From Bradyrhizobium sp. CB82 (lineage in GTDB: Bacteria; Pseudomonadota; Alphaproteobacteria; Rhizobiales; Xanthobacteraceae), in NCBI RefSeq assembly GCF_029714405.1, contig NZ_CP121650.1, forward strand, positions 4,779,001 to 4,843,000: DNA of 64,000 bases, given 5' to 3'. A program made the position numbers and the translations under genes. The stretch's first letter is position 1. Each line of letters begins with the position of its first letter. Below, one piece after another: positions 25,338-34,205 of the stretch. The notes under the pieces are model-generated. The model ran no database searches, was not told the DNA's origin, and saw only the letters and a program-made list of their open reading frames with translations.

Positions 25338-26708
25338 ATGGCAAATGAAATTCTGATTGTCGATGATGAGGCCGATATTCGGGATCTCGTTGCGGGCATT
25401 CTCGAAGACGAGGGCTTCGTCACCAGAACCGCGCGGGACAGCGACTCTGCGCTCGCGGAGATTGCCAATCGCAGGCCGCACCTGGTGTTCCTCGACATCT
25501 GGCTGCAAGGCTCCAAGCTCGACGGCCTGCAGCTGCTCGAGCAGGTCAAGAAGGACAATGCCGACCTGCCGGTCGTCATGATCTCCGGCCACGGCAATAT
25601 CGAGACCGCGGTCGCCGCGATCAAGCGCGGTGCCTATGATTTCATCGAGAAGCCGTTCAAGGCGGACCGCCTGATCCTGGTGGCGACGCGCGCGCTGGAA
25701 AACTCGCGGCTCAAACGCGAGGTGAGGGAGCTCAAGCAGCTCGCCCCGACCGCGAGCCAGCTGGTCGGCCGTTCGCCCAGCATGAACCAGCTCCGCCAGA
25801 CCATCGAGCGCGCCGCCAAGGCCAACAGCCGCATCCTGATCGTCGGTCCCGCAGGCGCCGGCAAGGAATTGACCGCACGTACGCTGCATGCGGCCTCGGG
25901 CCGCGCCGACGGGCCTTTCGTCGTAATCAACGCGGCGGCGATCACGCCGGAGCGCATGGAGCACGAGCTGTTCGGCGTCGAGCAGTCCAATGGCGAGCAG
26001 CCGCGCAAGCCCGGCGCGCTCGAAGAAGCCCATGGCGGCACGCTGTTCATCGACGAGATCGCGGACATGCCGCGCGAGACCCAGAACAAGATCTTGCGCG
26101 TGCTGGTCGAACAGTCGTTCCAGCGCGTCGGCGGCACCGGCAAGGTGCAGGTCGACGTCCGCATCATCTCCTCGACTGCCCGCAACCTCGAGGAAGAGAT
26201 TGCCGCCGGCACTTTCCGCGAAGATCTCTATCACCGCCTCTCGGTGGTGCCGATCCGCGTGCCCGCGCTCTCCGAACGGCGCGAGGACATTCCGGAGCTG
26301 ATCGACTATTTCATGGACCAGATCTCGGCGGCCACGGGGCTGCCCAAGCGCCAGATCGGTCAGGACGCGATGGCGGTGCTCCAGTCCCATGTCTGGCCCG
26401 GTAACGTCCGTCAGCTCCGCAACAACGTTGAGAGAGTGATGATTCTCGCCGCCGGCGGACCGGAGGTGATCATCACCGCCGATATGCTGCCGCAGGACGT
26501 CGGCTCGATGGTCCCGGCAATGCCGACCAGCAACAATGGCGAGCACATCATGGGCTTGCCGCTGCGCGAAGCACGCGAGGTGTTCGAACGCGACTATCTG
26601 ATCGCCCAGATCAGCCGCTTTTCCGGCAATATCTCGCGCACTGCCGAATTCGTCGGCATGGAGCGATCGGCACTACACCGGAAGTTGAAGGCCTTGGGTG
26701 TCGGTTGA
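25338..26708 (+). CDS. ntrX: Response regulator NtrX
   Basis: 456 residues: receiver domain (VDDEADIRDLVAGILEDEG; phosphoacceptor in LVFLDIWLQGS), AAA+ domain and Fis-type helix-turn-helix (ISRTAEFVGMERSALHRKLK). The Walker A (GPAGAGKELTA) and Walker B (GGTLFIDEIADMP) are kept. The GAFTGA loop that contacts sigma-54 is absent; the corresponding stretch reads ELFGVEQSNGEQ. This is known for alphaproteobacterial NtrX, which therefore probably regulates without classical sigma-54 remodelling. A GGGCGCGAT-type weak ribosome binding site precedes the ATG. Confidence 0.96.
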   Translation: MANEILIVDDEADIRDLVAGILEDEGFVTRTARDSDSALAEIANRRPHLVFLDIWLQGSKLDGLQLLEQVKKDNADLPVVMISGHGNIETAVAAIKRGAYDFIEKPFKADRLILVATRALENSRLKREVRELKQLAPTASQLVGRSPSMNQLRQTIERAAKANSRILIVGPAGAGKELTARTLHAASGRADGPFVVINAAAITPERMEHELFGVEQSNGEQPRKPGALEEAHGGTLFIDEIADMPRETQNKILRVLVEQSFQRVGGTGKVQVDVRIISSTARNLEEEIAAGTFREDLYHRLSVVPIRVPALSERREDIPELIDYFMDQISAATGLPKRQIGQDAMAVLQSHVWPGNVRQLRNNVERVMILAAGGPEVIITADMLPQDVGSMVPAMPTSNNGEHIMGLPLREAREVFERDYLIAQISRFSGNISRTAEFVGMERSALHRKLKALGVG

Positions 26709-26866
26709 GCCTGGTCGGACCGGCCACACGTCCACAATATCAGAGGAAAATCATCGATTTCCGTAGTTTTTCGGAGGATTGGGATGCGGTCTCCCGCGTG
26801 AAGCAGCTTGCCTAATAAGCGTACCTGTCCTCTAATCGTACCGCCGACCCTCCGGAGGGGGATCTC

Positions 26867-26959
26867 ATGGGGGACGGCAACCGGGAGAGGCTCCGAACTG
26901 CAAAAGAGGGCAGCAACCGGTCGGACGATCCAAAGAACAAGAAACTCAAAGCGAGATAA
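26867..26959 (+). CDS. 30-residue leader-type reading frame upstream of hfq
   Basis: An ATG (26867) stands 6 bp after a very strong Shine-Dalgarno sequence (TCCGGAGGGGG). It opens 30 codons of basic, hydrophilic sequence (begins [15 protein letters not shown], ends in KNKKLKAR) ending at TAA 26957-26959, 5 bp before the hfq ATG. The hfq start itself has only a weak site (GCGAGAT). The arrangement suggests translational coupling or a regulatory upstream peptide. It could also be chance; conservation has not been checked. The remaining gap 26709-26866 shows no gene. Confidence 0.4.
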   Translation: MGDGNRERLRTAKEGSNRSDDPKNKKLKAR

Positions 26960-26964
26960 CAACA

Positions 26965-27213
26965 ATGGCGGCAGACCGCGCACAAAATCTACAAGACACC
27001 TTCCTCAACCACGTTCGCAAAACCAAGACGCCACTGACGATCTTTCTGGTCAACGGAGTGAAGCTCCAGGGCATCGTGACCTGGTTCGACAATTTCTGTC
27101 TGCTGCTTCGGCGCGACGGTCACTCGCAGCTCGTCTACAAGCATGCGATCTCGACCATCATGCCCGGCGCTCCGATCCAGCTGTTCGAAGGCGGCGAGGA
27201 TCAGCCGGCTTGA
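26965..27213 (+). CDS. hfq: RNA chaperone Hfq
   Basis: 82 residues, the short alphaproteobacterial form. The Sm1 motif ([20 protein letters not shown]) and Sm2 motif ([12 protein letters not shown]) are intact. The C-terminal tail is only about 12 residues. The ring-shaped hexamer pairs small RNAs with mRNAs; in rhizobia it also affects nifA translation and nitrogen fixation. It lies between ntrX and hflX, the usual rhizobial order, preceded by the small frame at 26867-26959. Confidence 0.98.
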   Translation: MAADRAQNLQDTFLNHVRKTKTPLTIFLVNGVKLQGIVTWFDNFCLLLRRDGHSQLVYKHAISTIMPGAPIQLFEGGEDQPA

Positions 27214-27224
27214 GAGTGACCTGA

Positions 27225-28607
27225 TTGGAACCCCGGAATTTCGACGGGGGTGCTGACCGTCCGCGGTCGGCAGGGGCTGCACAGACGGGGCGGGTGATCG
27301 TCATCGGCCCCTATATGCGTATGCGCGGTGGCGGAGCCGACGCGCAAGCGGAGAGTTATGTCCTGCGCGATGTCGAGGCACGGCTCGAAGAGGCCGCAGG
27401 CCTAGCGCGCGCCATCGACCTCGTGGTTGCGGACGCGCTGGTCGCGCCGATCAGCCAGATCCGTCCCGCGACCTATCTCGGCAAGGGCAAGGTCGAGGAG
27501 GTCAGCGGGCTGATCAAGAGCCACGAGGTCGAGCTCGTGGTGATGGACTGTGCGCTGTCGCCGATCCAGCAGCGCAATCTCGAGAAGGCATGGAACGCCA
27601 AGGTGCTCGACCGCACCGGCCTGATCCTGGAGATCTTCGGCCGTCGCGCCAAGACCAAGGAGGGTTCGCTTCAGGTCGAGCTCGCACATCTCAACTATCA
27701 GCGCTCGCGCCTGGTGCGCTCCTGGACCCACCTCGAGCGCCAGCGCGGCGGCTTCGGCTTCATGGGCGGTCCGGGCGAGACGCAGATCGAGGCCGACCGT
27801 CGGCTGATCTCCGAGCGCATCTCGCGGCTCGAGAATGAATTGAAGAAGGTGCAGGCGACGCGGCGCTTGCACCGCGCCGGCCGCCAGCGCGTGCCCTACC
27901 GCGTCGTGGCGCTGGTCGGCTACACCAATGCCGGCAAGTCGACGCTGTTCAACCGCCTGACCCGCGCCGACGTGCAGGCCGCCGACATGCTATTCGCGAC
28001 GCTCGATCCGACCTTGCGTGCGCTCAACCTGCCGCATGGCGGCAAAGCCATGCTGTCGGACACCGTCGGGTTCATTTCCAATCTGCCGACCCAGCTCGTC
28101 GCCGCCTTCCGCGCCACGCTGGAGGAGGTGCTGGAGGCCGACGTGATCCTGCACGTTCGCGACATCTCGCATGAGGACGCCGAGGCGCAGCAGAGCGACG
28201 TCGACGCCGTGCTGCGCCAGCTCGGCATCAACCCCGACGACTCCGGGCGCATCATCGAAGTCTGGAACAAGGTCGACCGGTTCGAGCCTGAAAAGCGCGA
28301 AGAGCTGCTGAACATCACTGCGCGCAGGCCATCGGATCATCCCGCGATGCTGGTCTCGGCCGTGTCAGGTGAGGGGATTGACGCACTGCTTGCCGCGATC
28401 GAGCAGCGCCTTGCGGCAAAACGGACCACGCTCGATCTCTCCATCGACGCAGCAGACGGCGCCGGAATCTCGTGGCTGCATCGCAATTCCGAGGTGCTGG
28501 CGAAAGAGCTGCACGACGGCCGTTTCGACATGACTGTGCGGGTGGACGAAACCAAGCGGGATATCGTGGTGAACCGCTTCGACGCCGTGCCGCATCACGC
28601 CGCATGA
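27225..28607 (+). CDS. hflX: GTPase HflX
   Basis: 460 residues from a TTG start at 27225, 11 bp after hfq; the first conserved block RVIVIGPYM begins at about residue 23. The N-terminal HflX domain has ATYLGKGKVEEVSG, a coiled coil follows, and the G domain has GYTNAGKST (G1), DTVGF (G3), NKVD (G4) and SAVSGEG (G5). GGPGETQIEADRR is a family signature. HflX splits stalled 70S ribosomes after stress. No ATG occurs before the G-rich conserved region except internal methionines, so the TTG start is plausible. Confidence 0.95.
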   Translation: MEPRNFDGGADRPRSAGAAQTGRVIVIGPYMRMRGGGADAQAESYVLRDVEARLEEAAGLARAIDLVVADALVAPISQIRPATYLGKGKVEEVSGLIKSHEVELVVMDCALSPIQQRNLEKAWNAKVLDRTGLILEIFGRRAKTKEGSLQVELAHLNYQRSRLVRSWTHLERQRGGFGFMGGPGETQIEADRRLISERISRLENELKKVQATRRLHRAGRQRVPYRVVALVGYTNAGKSTLFNRLTRADVQAADMLFATLDPTLRALNLPHGGKAMLSDTVGFISNLPTQLVAAFRATLEEVLEADVILHVRDISHEDAEAQQSDVDAVLRQLGINPDDSGRIIEVWNKVDRFEPEKREELLNITARRPSDHPAMLVSAVSGEGIDALLAAIEQRLAAKRTTLDLSIDAADGAGISWLHRNSEVLAKELHDGRFDMTVRVDETKRDIVVNRFDAVPHHAA

Positions 28608-28612
28608 GAGCT

Positions 28613-28707
28613 GTCGTCCCGGGCAAGCGAAGCGCGAGCCGGGACCCATAACCACAGGGAGTGGTTTGGCGAAGACTGGTATGGGTCTCCGACTTCGCGG
28701 GGACGAC
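28613..28707. repeat. Intergenic palindromic repeat (GTCGTCCC type)
   Basis: It is bounded by GTCGTCCC and GGGACGAC. An inner inverted pair GGGACCCATAACC / GGTATGGGTC folds into a long hairpin. It fills the gap between the convergent hflX and mazG genes and could act as a shared terminator structure. Confidence 0.65.
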
Positions 28708-28714
28708 GCTTGAG

Positions 28715-29566
28715 TTAGCGCTGGGCTTTCTTGCGTCTCTCTGACGCCGGTTTTTCCTCCGCCTTCGCCGCGTTCCACAGCGCGTCCATCTCTTCCAGCG
28801 AGGCCTGCTCCAGCGTGCGTCCCTGCGCCTCCAGCGCGCGCTCGATGTAAGCGAAGCGGCGCTCGAATTTTGCGTTGGTCGCGCGCAGCGCAGTCTCCGG
28901 ATCGGCGTCGACATGGCGGGCGAGGTTGACGAGGGCGAACAGCAGATCGCCGGTTTCCTCGGCCAGCTCCTCTTTGTCGTTGCGGTCGAGCGCGGCCTCG
29001 ATCTCGTCGGCTTCCTCGCGGATCTTCTTCAGCACTGCGCGCGGATCGTTCCAGTCGAAGCCGACGGTGGAGGCCTTGCGCTGCAACGCCATCGCGCGCG
29101 TGAGCGCGGGCAGGCCGGCCTTGACGCTTGCCAGCAGTGACTTGTGCGACGTCTCCTCCGGCGGCCTGCCCGCGGCGCGCTCGGCCTTCTCCTCGGCCTT
29201 GATGCGCTCCCACGCGCTCTTGACGCCGGCGGGCTGGATGTTGCCGTCCTTGTCGGCAAAGACGTGCGGGTGGCGACGGATCATCTTCCGCGTGATCGCC
29301 TCGACCACATCGCCGAACGCAAACGCGTTCTCCTCCTCCGCCATGCGCGCGTGATAGACGACCTGGAGCAGGAGATCGCCGAGTTCCTCGCGAAGGTCGT
29401 CGAAATCGCCACGCGCGATCGCGTCGGCGACCTCATAGGCCTCCTCGATCGTGTAGGGCGCAATCGTCGCAAAATTCTGCTCGAGGTCCCAGGGACAGCC
29501 GGTGACCGGCGTGCGCAGCGTCGCCATGATCTCGATCAGGCGTGAAATGTCGCGGGAAGGGGTCAT
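28715..29566 (-). CDS. mazG: Nucleoside triphosphate pyrophosphohydrolase MazG
   Basis: 283 residues. The two tandem MazG domains carry the metal-binding E-x-x-E pattern: PYTIEEAYEVADAI with DLREELGDLLLQV, and IREEADEIEAALD with EELAEETGDLLFAL. It hydrolyses NTPs and dNTPs to monophosphates, cleansing the pool and damping the stringent response. The ATG at 29564-29566 starts TPSRDISRLIEIMATLR, the usual beginning. It is divergent from queC with 125 bp between. The C-terminal end is Lys/Arg-rich. Confidence 0.96.
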   Translation of the reverse strand: MTPSRDISRLIEIMATLRTPVTGCPWDLEQNFATIAPYTIEEAYEVADAIARGDFDDLREELGDLLLQVVYHARMAEEENAFAFGDVVEAITRKMIRRHPHVFADKDGNIQPAGVKSAWERIKAEEKAERAAGRPPEETSHKSLLASVKAGLPALTRAMALQRKASTVGFDWNDPRAVLKKIREEADEIEAALDRNDKEELAEETGDLLFALVNLARHVDADPETALRATNAKFERRFAYIERALEAQGRTLEQASLEEMDALWNAAKAEEKPASERRKKAQR

Positions 29567-29691
29567 TGCGGGCCAATTCTCCTCTAGGATCGCTTTATGC
29601 CGCAAGCGGCCCGGCGTTCCCAGCACAACGCCGTGAAACAGACCGATTTCCACCGATTGGCGGCGCCGCCACACGATGCTAAATCGCGGCC

Positions 29692-30405
29692 ATGAGCGAA
29701 CAATTTTCGTCCGAAACCGCCCTGGTGCTGTTCTCCGGCGGCCAGGATTCCACCACCTGCCTGGCCTGGGCGCTGAGCCGCTTTGCGCACGTGGAGACGC
29801 TGGGCTTCGACTACGGCCAGCGCCATGCCATCGAACTCACCTGCCGCGAGCGGCTCGTCGGTGGCCTGAAGCGCTTGCGTCCCGATTGGGCGGCAAGATT
29901 AGGGGAGAGCCACACGCTCTCGATCCCGACGCTGGCTGCGGTGTCCGAGACGGCGCTGACGCGCGACGTCGCGATCGCGATGGGCGCCGACGGCCTGCCC
30001 AACACCTTCGTGCCCGGCCGCAACCTGGTGTTCCTGACCTTTGCCGCCGCGCTCGCCTACCGGCGCGGCATCACGCATATCGTCGGCGGCATGTGCGAGA
30101 CGGATTACTCCGGCTATCCGGACTGCCGTGACGAGACCATCCGCGCGATGCAATCCGCGCTCTCGCTCGGCATGGCGCGGACATTCGAGCTGCATACGCC
30201 GCTGATGTGGATCGACAAGGCCGCGACCTGGCAGCTCGCGCATGAACTTGGCGGCGATGGTCTCGTCGACCTCATCCGCGCCCAATCGCACACCTGCTAT
30301 CTCGGCGAGCGCGGCGCGCCGCATGACTGGGGTTACGGCTGCGGCGAATGCCCGGCGTGCAGTCTGCGCGCGAAGGGATGGGCGGAGTACGTGGCGCGCA
30401 AATAG
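29692..30405 (+). CDS. queC: 7-cyano-7-deazaguanine synthase
   Basis: 237 residues. The PP-loop ATPase motif [17 protein letters not shown] and the zinc-binding cysteines at the C-terminus ([10 protein letters not shown] with C in THTCYLGE-like SHTCYLGE) are present. It converts carboxy-deazaguanine to preQ0 with ATP and ammonia in queuosine synthesis. It stands alone; queD, queE and queF are not in the window. No preQ1 riboswitch was recognised upstream. Confidence 0.95.
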   Translation: MSEQFSSETALVLFSGGQDSTTCLAWALSRFAHVETLGFDYGQRHAIELTCRERLVGGLKRLRPDWAARLGESHTLSIPTLAAVSETALTRDVAIAMGADGLPNTFVPGRNLVFLTFAAALAYRRGITHIVGGMCETDYSGYPDCRDETIRAMQSALSLGMARTFELHTPLMWIDKAATWQLAHELGGDGLVDLIRAQSHTCYLGERGAPHDWGYGCGECPACSLRAKGWAEYVARK

Positions 30406-30417
30406 CGCCCCCCACGG

Positions 30418-30798
30418 CTATCGCGCAAAATCCTCAGCCCGCAGCACGATCGGCTGGCCGTGCGGGGTGCGATCGGCGGCATGGTCCCAGGCGTCGCGGT
30501 AGCGGTGCAGCGTCTCTGTGGAGGTGACGCCCTTGGTGGCGACCAGTGTTTCCAGAGCGGCGAGCCAGTGCAGATAGTAGGTCTCGCCGGTGTCGGGATC
30601 GCCCGCTCCTTGCGCGCGCTTGATCTCCTCGGCGAGCGCGGCGGCCCATTCCGTCCAGGTGAAGACGCCGCGCTCGTGCAGCGTCAGCACCATGGCAAAG
30701 GCCTGCGCCTCCCAGGGCGCGCGGAACACCGGGCCGTCGTCATCGCGGGGAATGCTCGGGACGGCCGCGGTCGCCTTCGCTGCAGCAGCGGTGCTCAT
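30418..30798 (-). CDS. Nitrile hydratase accessory (activator-type) protein
   Basis: 126 residues, related to the beta-subunit N-terminus: VFRAPWEAQAFAMVLTLHER, VFTWTEWAAALAEEI and ETYYLHWLAALETLV. Such proteins (the '14K'/NhlE type) are needed to load cobalt into the alpha subunit by a self-subunit-swapping mechanism in characterised systems. Its ATG overlaps the beta-subunit stop (TGATG), which implies translational coupling. It converges on queC with 12 bp between the ends. Confidence 0.88.
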   Translation of the reverse strand: MSTAAAAKATAAVPSIPRDDDGPVFRAPWEAQAFAMVLTLHERGVFTWTEWAAALAEEIKRAQGAGDPDTGETYYLHWLAALETLVATKGVTSTETLHRYRDAWDHAADRTPHGQPIVLRAEDFAR

Positions 30799-31457
30799 CA
30801 CGCCGGGTCCAGATAGGGCTCGAAGGCATCGATGGAGATCTTCGACGTCGGATCACCATCCGCGCCCCAGAGATCCCGCCCTTCGAACACCACCGTGTAG
30901 AGCCACTGCGGATTCTCACCCAATTCCATCGCGGCTGAATCCGGAAAAACCTGGCAGCCATGGTTGCGCTCGACGACACCGACATGGCCGCGCACATAGC
31001 GCGGCAGCCGCGTATGCGTCGTCGGATGGATGTTCTTCGCGCGCACGCGATCGCCGATGTCAAAACGGGCCGGCGCCGGAGCAGGACGGGCGAACTTGCC
31101 GCGCACCATGATCCGCTCGATGTCGTCGACTCCAAACTTGCCGTGCCTGAGCGGCTTTGCCGGCGTCACCGCATGGCCGGCCACGACGTCCTCCTTCGCA
31201 ATGTAGCCCTTGTCGAGCAGCATCTCCTCGAGCCCAAGAAACCATATTTGGTAATAGGAGCTCGATAGATAGACGTCCGGCGGCAGCGTCTCGCGATAGA
31301 AGCGCGAAGTGTCGATGTTGAAGGCGCCGGCGCCGCCCATCGCGCGCACCATCGCCAGGACGCGGGCTTCCCAGTCCGCGTGGAACGTCGGCTCGTTCGG
31401 CTCGGGCTCGACCTTGCCGAACCCGTCCATGCCGCCCATGTCATGCACGCCGTTCAT
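30798..31457 (-). CDS. nthB: Nitrile hydratase beta subunit
   Basis: 219 residues. It begins with the hallmark [15 protein letters not shown] and contains [19 protein letters not shown] and [20 protein letters not shown]. It forms the heterodimeric active site with the alpha subunit. Its start overlaps the alpha stop by four bases (ATGA). The order alpha-beta-accessory is that of cobalt-type enzymes. Full-length, with no sign of damage. Confidence 0.95.
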   Translation of the reverse strand: MNGVHDMGGMDGFGKVEPEPNEPTFHADWEARVLAMVRAMGGAGAFNIDTSRFYRETLPPDVYLSSSYYQIWFLGLEEMLLDKGYIAKEDVVAGHAVTPAKPLRHGKFGVDDIERIMVRGKFARPAPAPARFDIGDRVRAKNIHPTTHTRLPRYVRGHVGVVERNHGCQVFPDSAAMELGENPQWLYTVVFEGRDLWGADGDPTSKISIDAFEPYLDPA

Positions 31458-32077
31458 GACAGCGCTCCCGGCGCCTTCGGAAAGCCGGTGCCGATCATGG
31501 AATCGCGCGTCACGAGCTCTGCGAGCTGCGCCTCGCTCCACCCTTCGGTGCCCTCGGGCCGCATCGGCAGTACCAGGAAGCGCGTCTCGGCGGTCGAGTC
31601 CCACACCCTGATTTCCGTGTCCTTCGGCACCGTCACGCCGAAATCGGCAAGCACGCCGCGCGGATCCTTCACCGCACGCGAACGATAGGGCGCGGCCTTG
31701 TACCAGACCGGCGGCAGCCCTAGCATTTCCCAGGGGTAGCAGGAGCACAGCGTGCACACGACCATATTGTGGCGGGCGGGCGTGTTCTCGACGACGACCA
31801 GATGATCGCCGACGCGGCTGACATGGCCGAGCGTACTGATCGCCCTGCTGCCGTCCTCCAGCAAGGCGTCTTTGAAGGTGGGATCGGTCCAGGCCTTGGC
31901 GACGACGCGCGCGCCATGATGCGGCCCGATCCGGGTCTCGAAGGCCTGAATGATCGCATCCAGCGCCGCCGGATCGACATAGCCCTTCTCGGTCAAGATG
32001 CTCTCGAGCGCGCGCACGCGCAGCTCGGTTTCGGAGAGTTCCGAATGGTCGTGATCGTGGTCGTGATCGCTGCTCAT
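31454..32077 (-). CDS. nthA: Nitrile hydratase alpha subunit, cobalt type
   Basis: 207 residues. The metal-binding loop reads [15 protein letters not shown] (Cys108, Thr109, Cys111, Ser112, Cys113). Threonine after the first cysteine marks the cobalt type; iron types have serine. The enzyme hydrates nitriles to amides in the cytoplasm. The N-terminus carries an Asp-His ladder (DHDHDHDH, residues 4-11) that may bind metal. The ATG at 32075-32077 was chosen to include it; upstream in-frame codons look unrelated. It is divergent from the DASS transporter, and the 178-bp gap shows no clear operator. Confidence 0.95.
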   Translation of the reverse strand: MSSDHDHDHDHSELSETELRVRALESILTEKGYVDPAALDAIIQAFETRIGPHHGARVVAKAWTDPTFKDALLEDGSRAISTLGHVSRVGDHLVVVENTPARHNMVVCTLCSCYPWEMLGLPPVWYKAAPYRSRAVKDPRGVLADFGVTVPKDTEIRVWDSTAETRFLVLPMRPEGTEGWSEAQLAELVTRDSMIGTGFPKAPGALS

Positions 32078-32255
32078 GCGGGGGCAAGATAGGCACATCG
32101 GTCCTGCCTGTCGAGGCCCCGCAACGTGCGCGAGTGACGTCCCTGCGCCAGCCTTGCAGCAGCCATTGATCACGGCGCGGACTGTCCGTATACGGCCCGC
32201 GGGGACGGCCGAGACTTGGTCAACGAGCCGGCAAGAGGAATTGAGGGGAGGGCCA

Positions 32256-33734
32256 ATGACTGCTAGCTCGCAGGCGCCGGAGGCGAAGGGATTTCGCTGG
32301 AAGCTGTTCGCCCCGCTCGCGGTGTGGCTTGCGATCTATTTGTGGCCAGTGCCTGCGGGCCTCAACGTCAATCAGTGGCACTATTTCGCGGTGTTCGCCG
32401 CCGTCATCACCGGTCTCATCCTGGAATCGATGCCGGTCGGCGCCGTCGGCCTGATCGGGCTGACGGTCGCCGGTATCAGCGGCTATATCGACCCCGATCC
32501 GACCAAATCGCTGCGCTGGATGCTGGCGGGCTTTGCCGAGAGCACGGTGTGGCTGATCGTCGGCGCCTTCGTGTTCTCGATCGGCTATCGCAAGAGCCAG
32601 CTTGGCCGGCGGATCGCGCTCGTACTGGTACGCAGCCTCGGGCGCAACACGCTTGGCCTTGGCTATGCGGTCGCGATTTCGGACTTCCTGCTGGCGCCGG
32701 CGACGCCCTCGAACACGGCGCGCAGCGGCGGCATCGTCTATCCCATCATCAGCAACATCCCGCGCATCTACGGCTCCGAGCCCGGGCCGACCGCCGGCAA
32801 GATCGGCACCTATGTGATGTGGACGGCGTTCGCGGCCACCGCAGTCACGAGCTCGCTGTTCTTCACCGCGCTTGCGCCCAATGCGGCGGCCCTCGCCATT
32901 GCCAAGAAGACCGCAAACATCGACATAAGCTGGGCGCAGTGGTTCATCGGCTTTGCGCCGCTCGGCATCCTCCTGATGCTGCTGGTGCCGCTCCTGAGCT
33001 ATGCAATCTGCCGTCCCGAGGTGAAGCGGAGCCCCGAGATTTCCGAATGGGCGAGCAGGGAACTGGCGACGATGGGGCCAATGTCGCGCCACGAATGGAT
33101 CATGCTGAGCCTGATCGTGCTCGCGATGTTCCTGTGGATCACAGGCTCGACCCCAGACATCAGCCTGCCCGTCCTCGGCTCGAACTTCATCAACGCCACC
33201 ACCGTCGTGTTCATCGTGATCTCCTTGATGCTGGTCACCGGCATCGTCGAATTCAACGATATCGTCAGCGAAAAGAGCGCCTGGGAGGTATTTTTCTATT
33301 TCACCTCGCTCTTGACGTTGGCCTCGGGCCTCAACGAAATCGGCTTCATCAAATGGTTCGCGAACGAATACGCCAAGCCGCTCGCCGGGCTGTCGCCGTC
33401 GACGGCGATGATCATGCTGGTCGCGCTGTTCTTCTGGATCCACTATTTCTTCTCGAGCATCACCTCGCATGCCGCAGCCATGCTGCCCGTGGTGCTCGCG
33501 GTCGGCTCCGGCATCGCCGGCCTTCCGGTCACGACGCTCGCGATGCTCTGCATGTATTCGCTGGGCCTGATGGGCGTGATCTCGCCTTACGCGACGGGGC
33601 CGGCGCCGATGTATTTCGGCAGCGGCTATATCGGCAAAGGCCAGTTCTGGAGCTTTGGCCTGATCTTCGGCCTGATCTATTTCGCCGGATTGCTCGTGAT
33701 CGTGCTGCCGTGGTTGCAGCTCCGCGGAGGCTAG
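32256..33734 (+). CDS. DASS (SLC13/CitT-type) anion transporter
   Basis: 492 residues with 11-13 hydrophobic segments. Family motifs include [13 protein letters not shown] (the first SNT substrate/sodium site region) and [13 protein letters not shown] (the second). It moves di- or tricarboxylates or related anions in symport with sodium or in exchange. The substrate is not evident from the sequence. GAGGGGAGG precedes the ATG. The stop TAG (33732-33734) is formed by the first bases of a dispersed repeat. It is divergent from the nitrile hydratase operon; a role in taking up carboxylates derived from nitriles is conceivable but unsupported. Confidence 0.88.
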   Translation: MTASSQAPEAKGFRWKLFAPLAVWLAIYLWPVPAGLNVNQWHYFAVFAAVITGLILESMPVGAVGLIGLTVAGISGYIDPDPTKSLRWMLAGFAESTVWLIVGAFVFSIGYRKSQLGRRIALVLVRSLGRNTLGLGYAVAISDFLLAPATPSNTARSGGIVYPIISNIPRIYGSEPGPTAGKIGTYVMWTAFAATAVTSSLFFTALAPNAAALAIAKKTANIDISWAQWFIGFAPLGILLMLLVPLLSYAICRPEVKRSPEISEWASRELATMGPMSRHEWIMLSLIVLAMFLWITGSTPDISLPVLGSNFINATTVVFIVISLMLVTGIVEFNDIVSEKSAWEVFFYFTSLLTLASGLNEIGFIKWFANEYAKPLAGLSPSTAMIMLVALFFWIHYFFSSITSHAAAMLPVVLAVGSGIAGLPVTTLAMLCMYSLGLMGVISPYATGPAPMYFGSGYIGKGQFWSFGLIFGLIYFAGLLVIVLPWLQLRGG

Positions 33735-33990
33735 AGCATGATCCGGAAAAGTGTGCAGCGGTTTTCCCTCGCGACAAACGCGGAACGCGTTTGCGCGGAG
33801 ATCATGCTCAAACAATAACCTAAAGCGCGATGACGATTTTAGCCTTACTGTGTCACTAACCCTCATGGTGAGGAGCGCGAAGCGCGTCTCGAACCATGAG
33901 GCCCCGCCTGTGGCCCACATCCTTCGAGACGCTTGCTTCGCAAGCTCCTCAGGATGAGGAGTTAGAGCGTTTATGACGCAGTAAGGTTAG
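33732..33990. repeat. Nested dispersed repeats, including copy B of the multi-hairpin repeat
   Basis: 33732-33838 repeats 9816-9922 with two mismatches (without the last hairpin half). Then comes a CCCTCATGGTGAGGAGCGCG-type repeat with ACCATGAGG and CCTCAGGATGAGG arms (about 33861-33960). TTAGCCTTACTGTGTCA (33840) and the reverse complement of TGACGCAGTAAGGTTAG (about 33973-33989) frame it as an outer inverted pair. No gene was seen; the next 215 bp up to metN are likewise empty. Confidence 0.75.
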
Positions 33991-34205
33991 GCCACGGGGC
34001 GAATTTTCTCTTGAGGCACCGAATCGGGAAAGCTTTGTCTAGCCCGGCCTGAATATCCGCGATTGCAAGACCGACCGGATCGGGCGATTGTGCATGCTGC
34101 AATGCAGCGCGCTGTCCGGCGTCCCGTGCGCCTGATGCCTTTCCATCGCTGCCACCTCGCTTGGCCGCTTGAGCCGGCGATGTCTTGCGAATGAGAGTTT
34201 ATCGA

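Noticed and set aside
25338..26708. NtrX as a normal sigma-54 activator
   Set aside because: The GAFTGA loop required for sigma-54 contact is missing.
34000..34205. SAM riboswitch upstream of metN
   Set aside because: Looked for SAM-I and SAM-II hallmark sequences in the leader; none is present.
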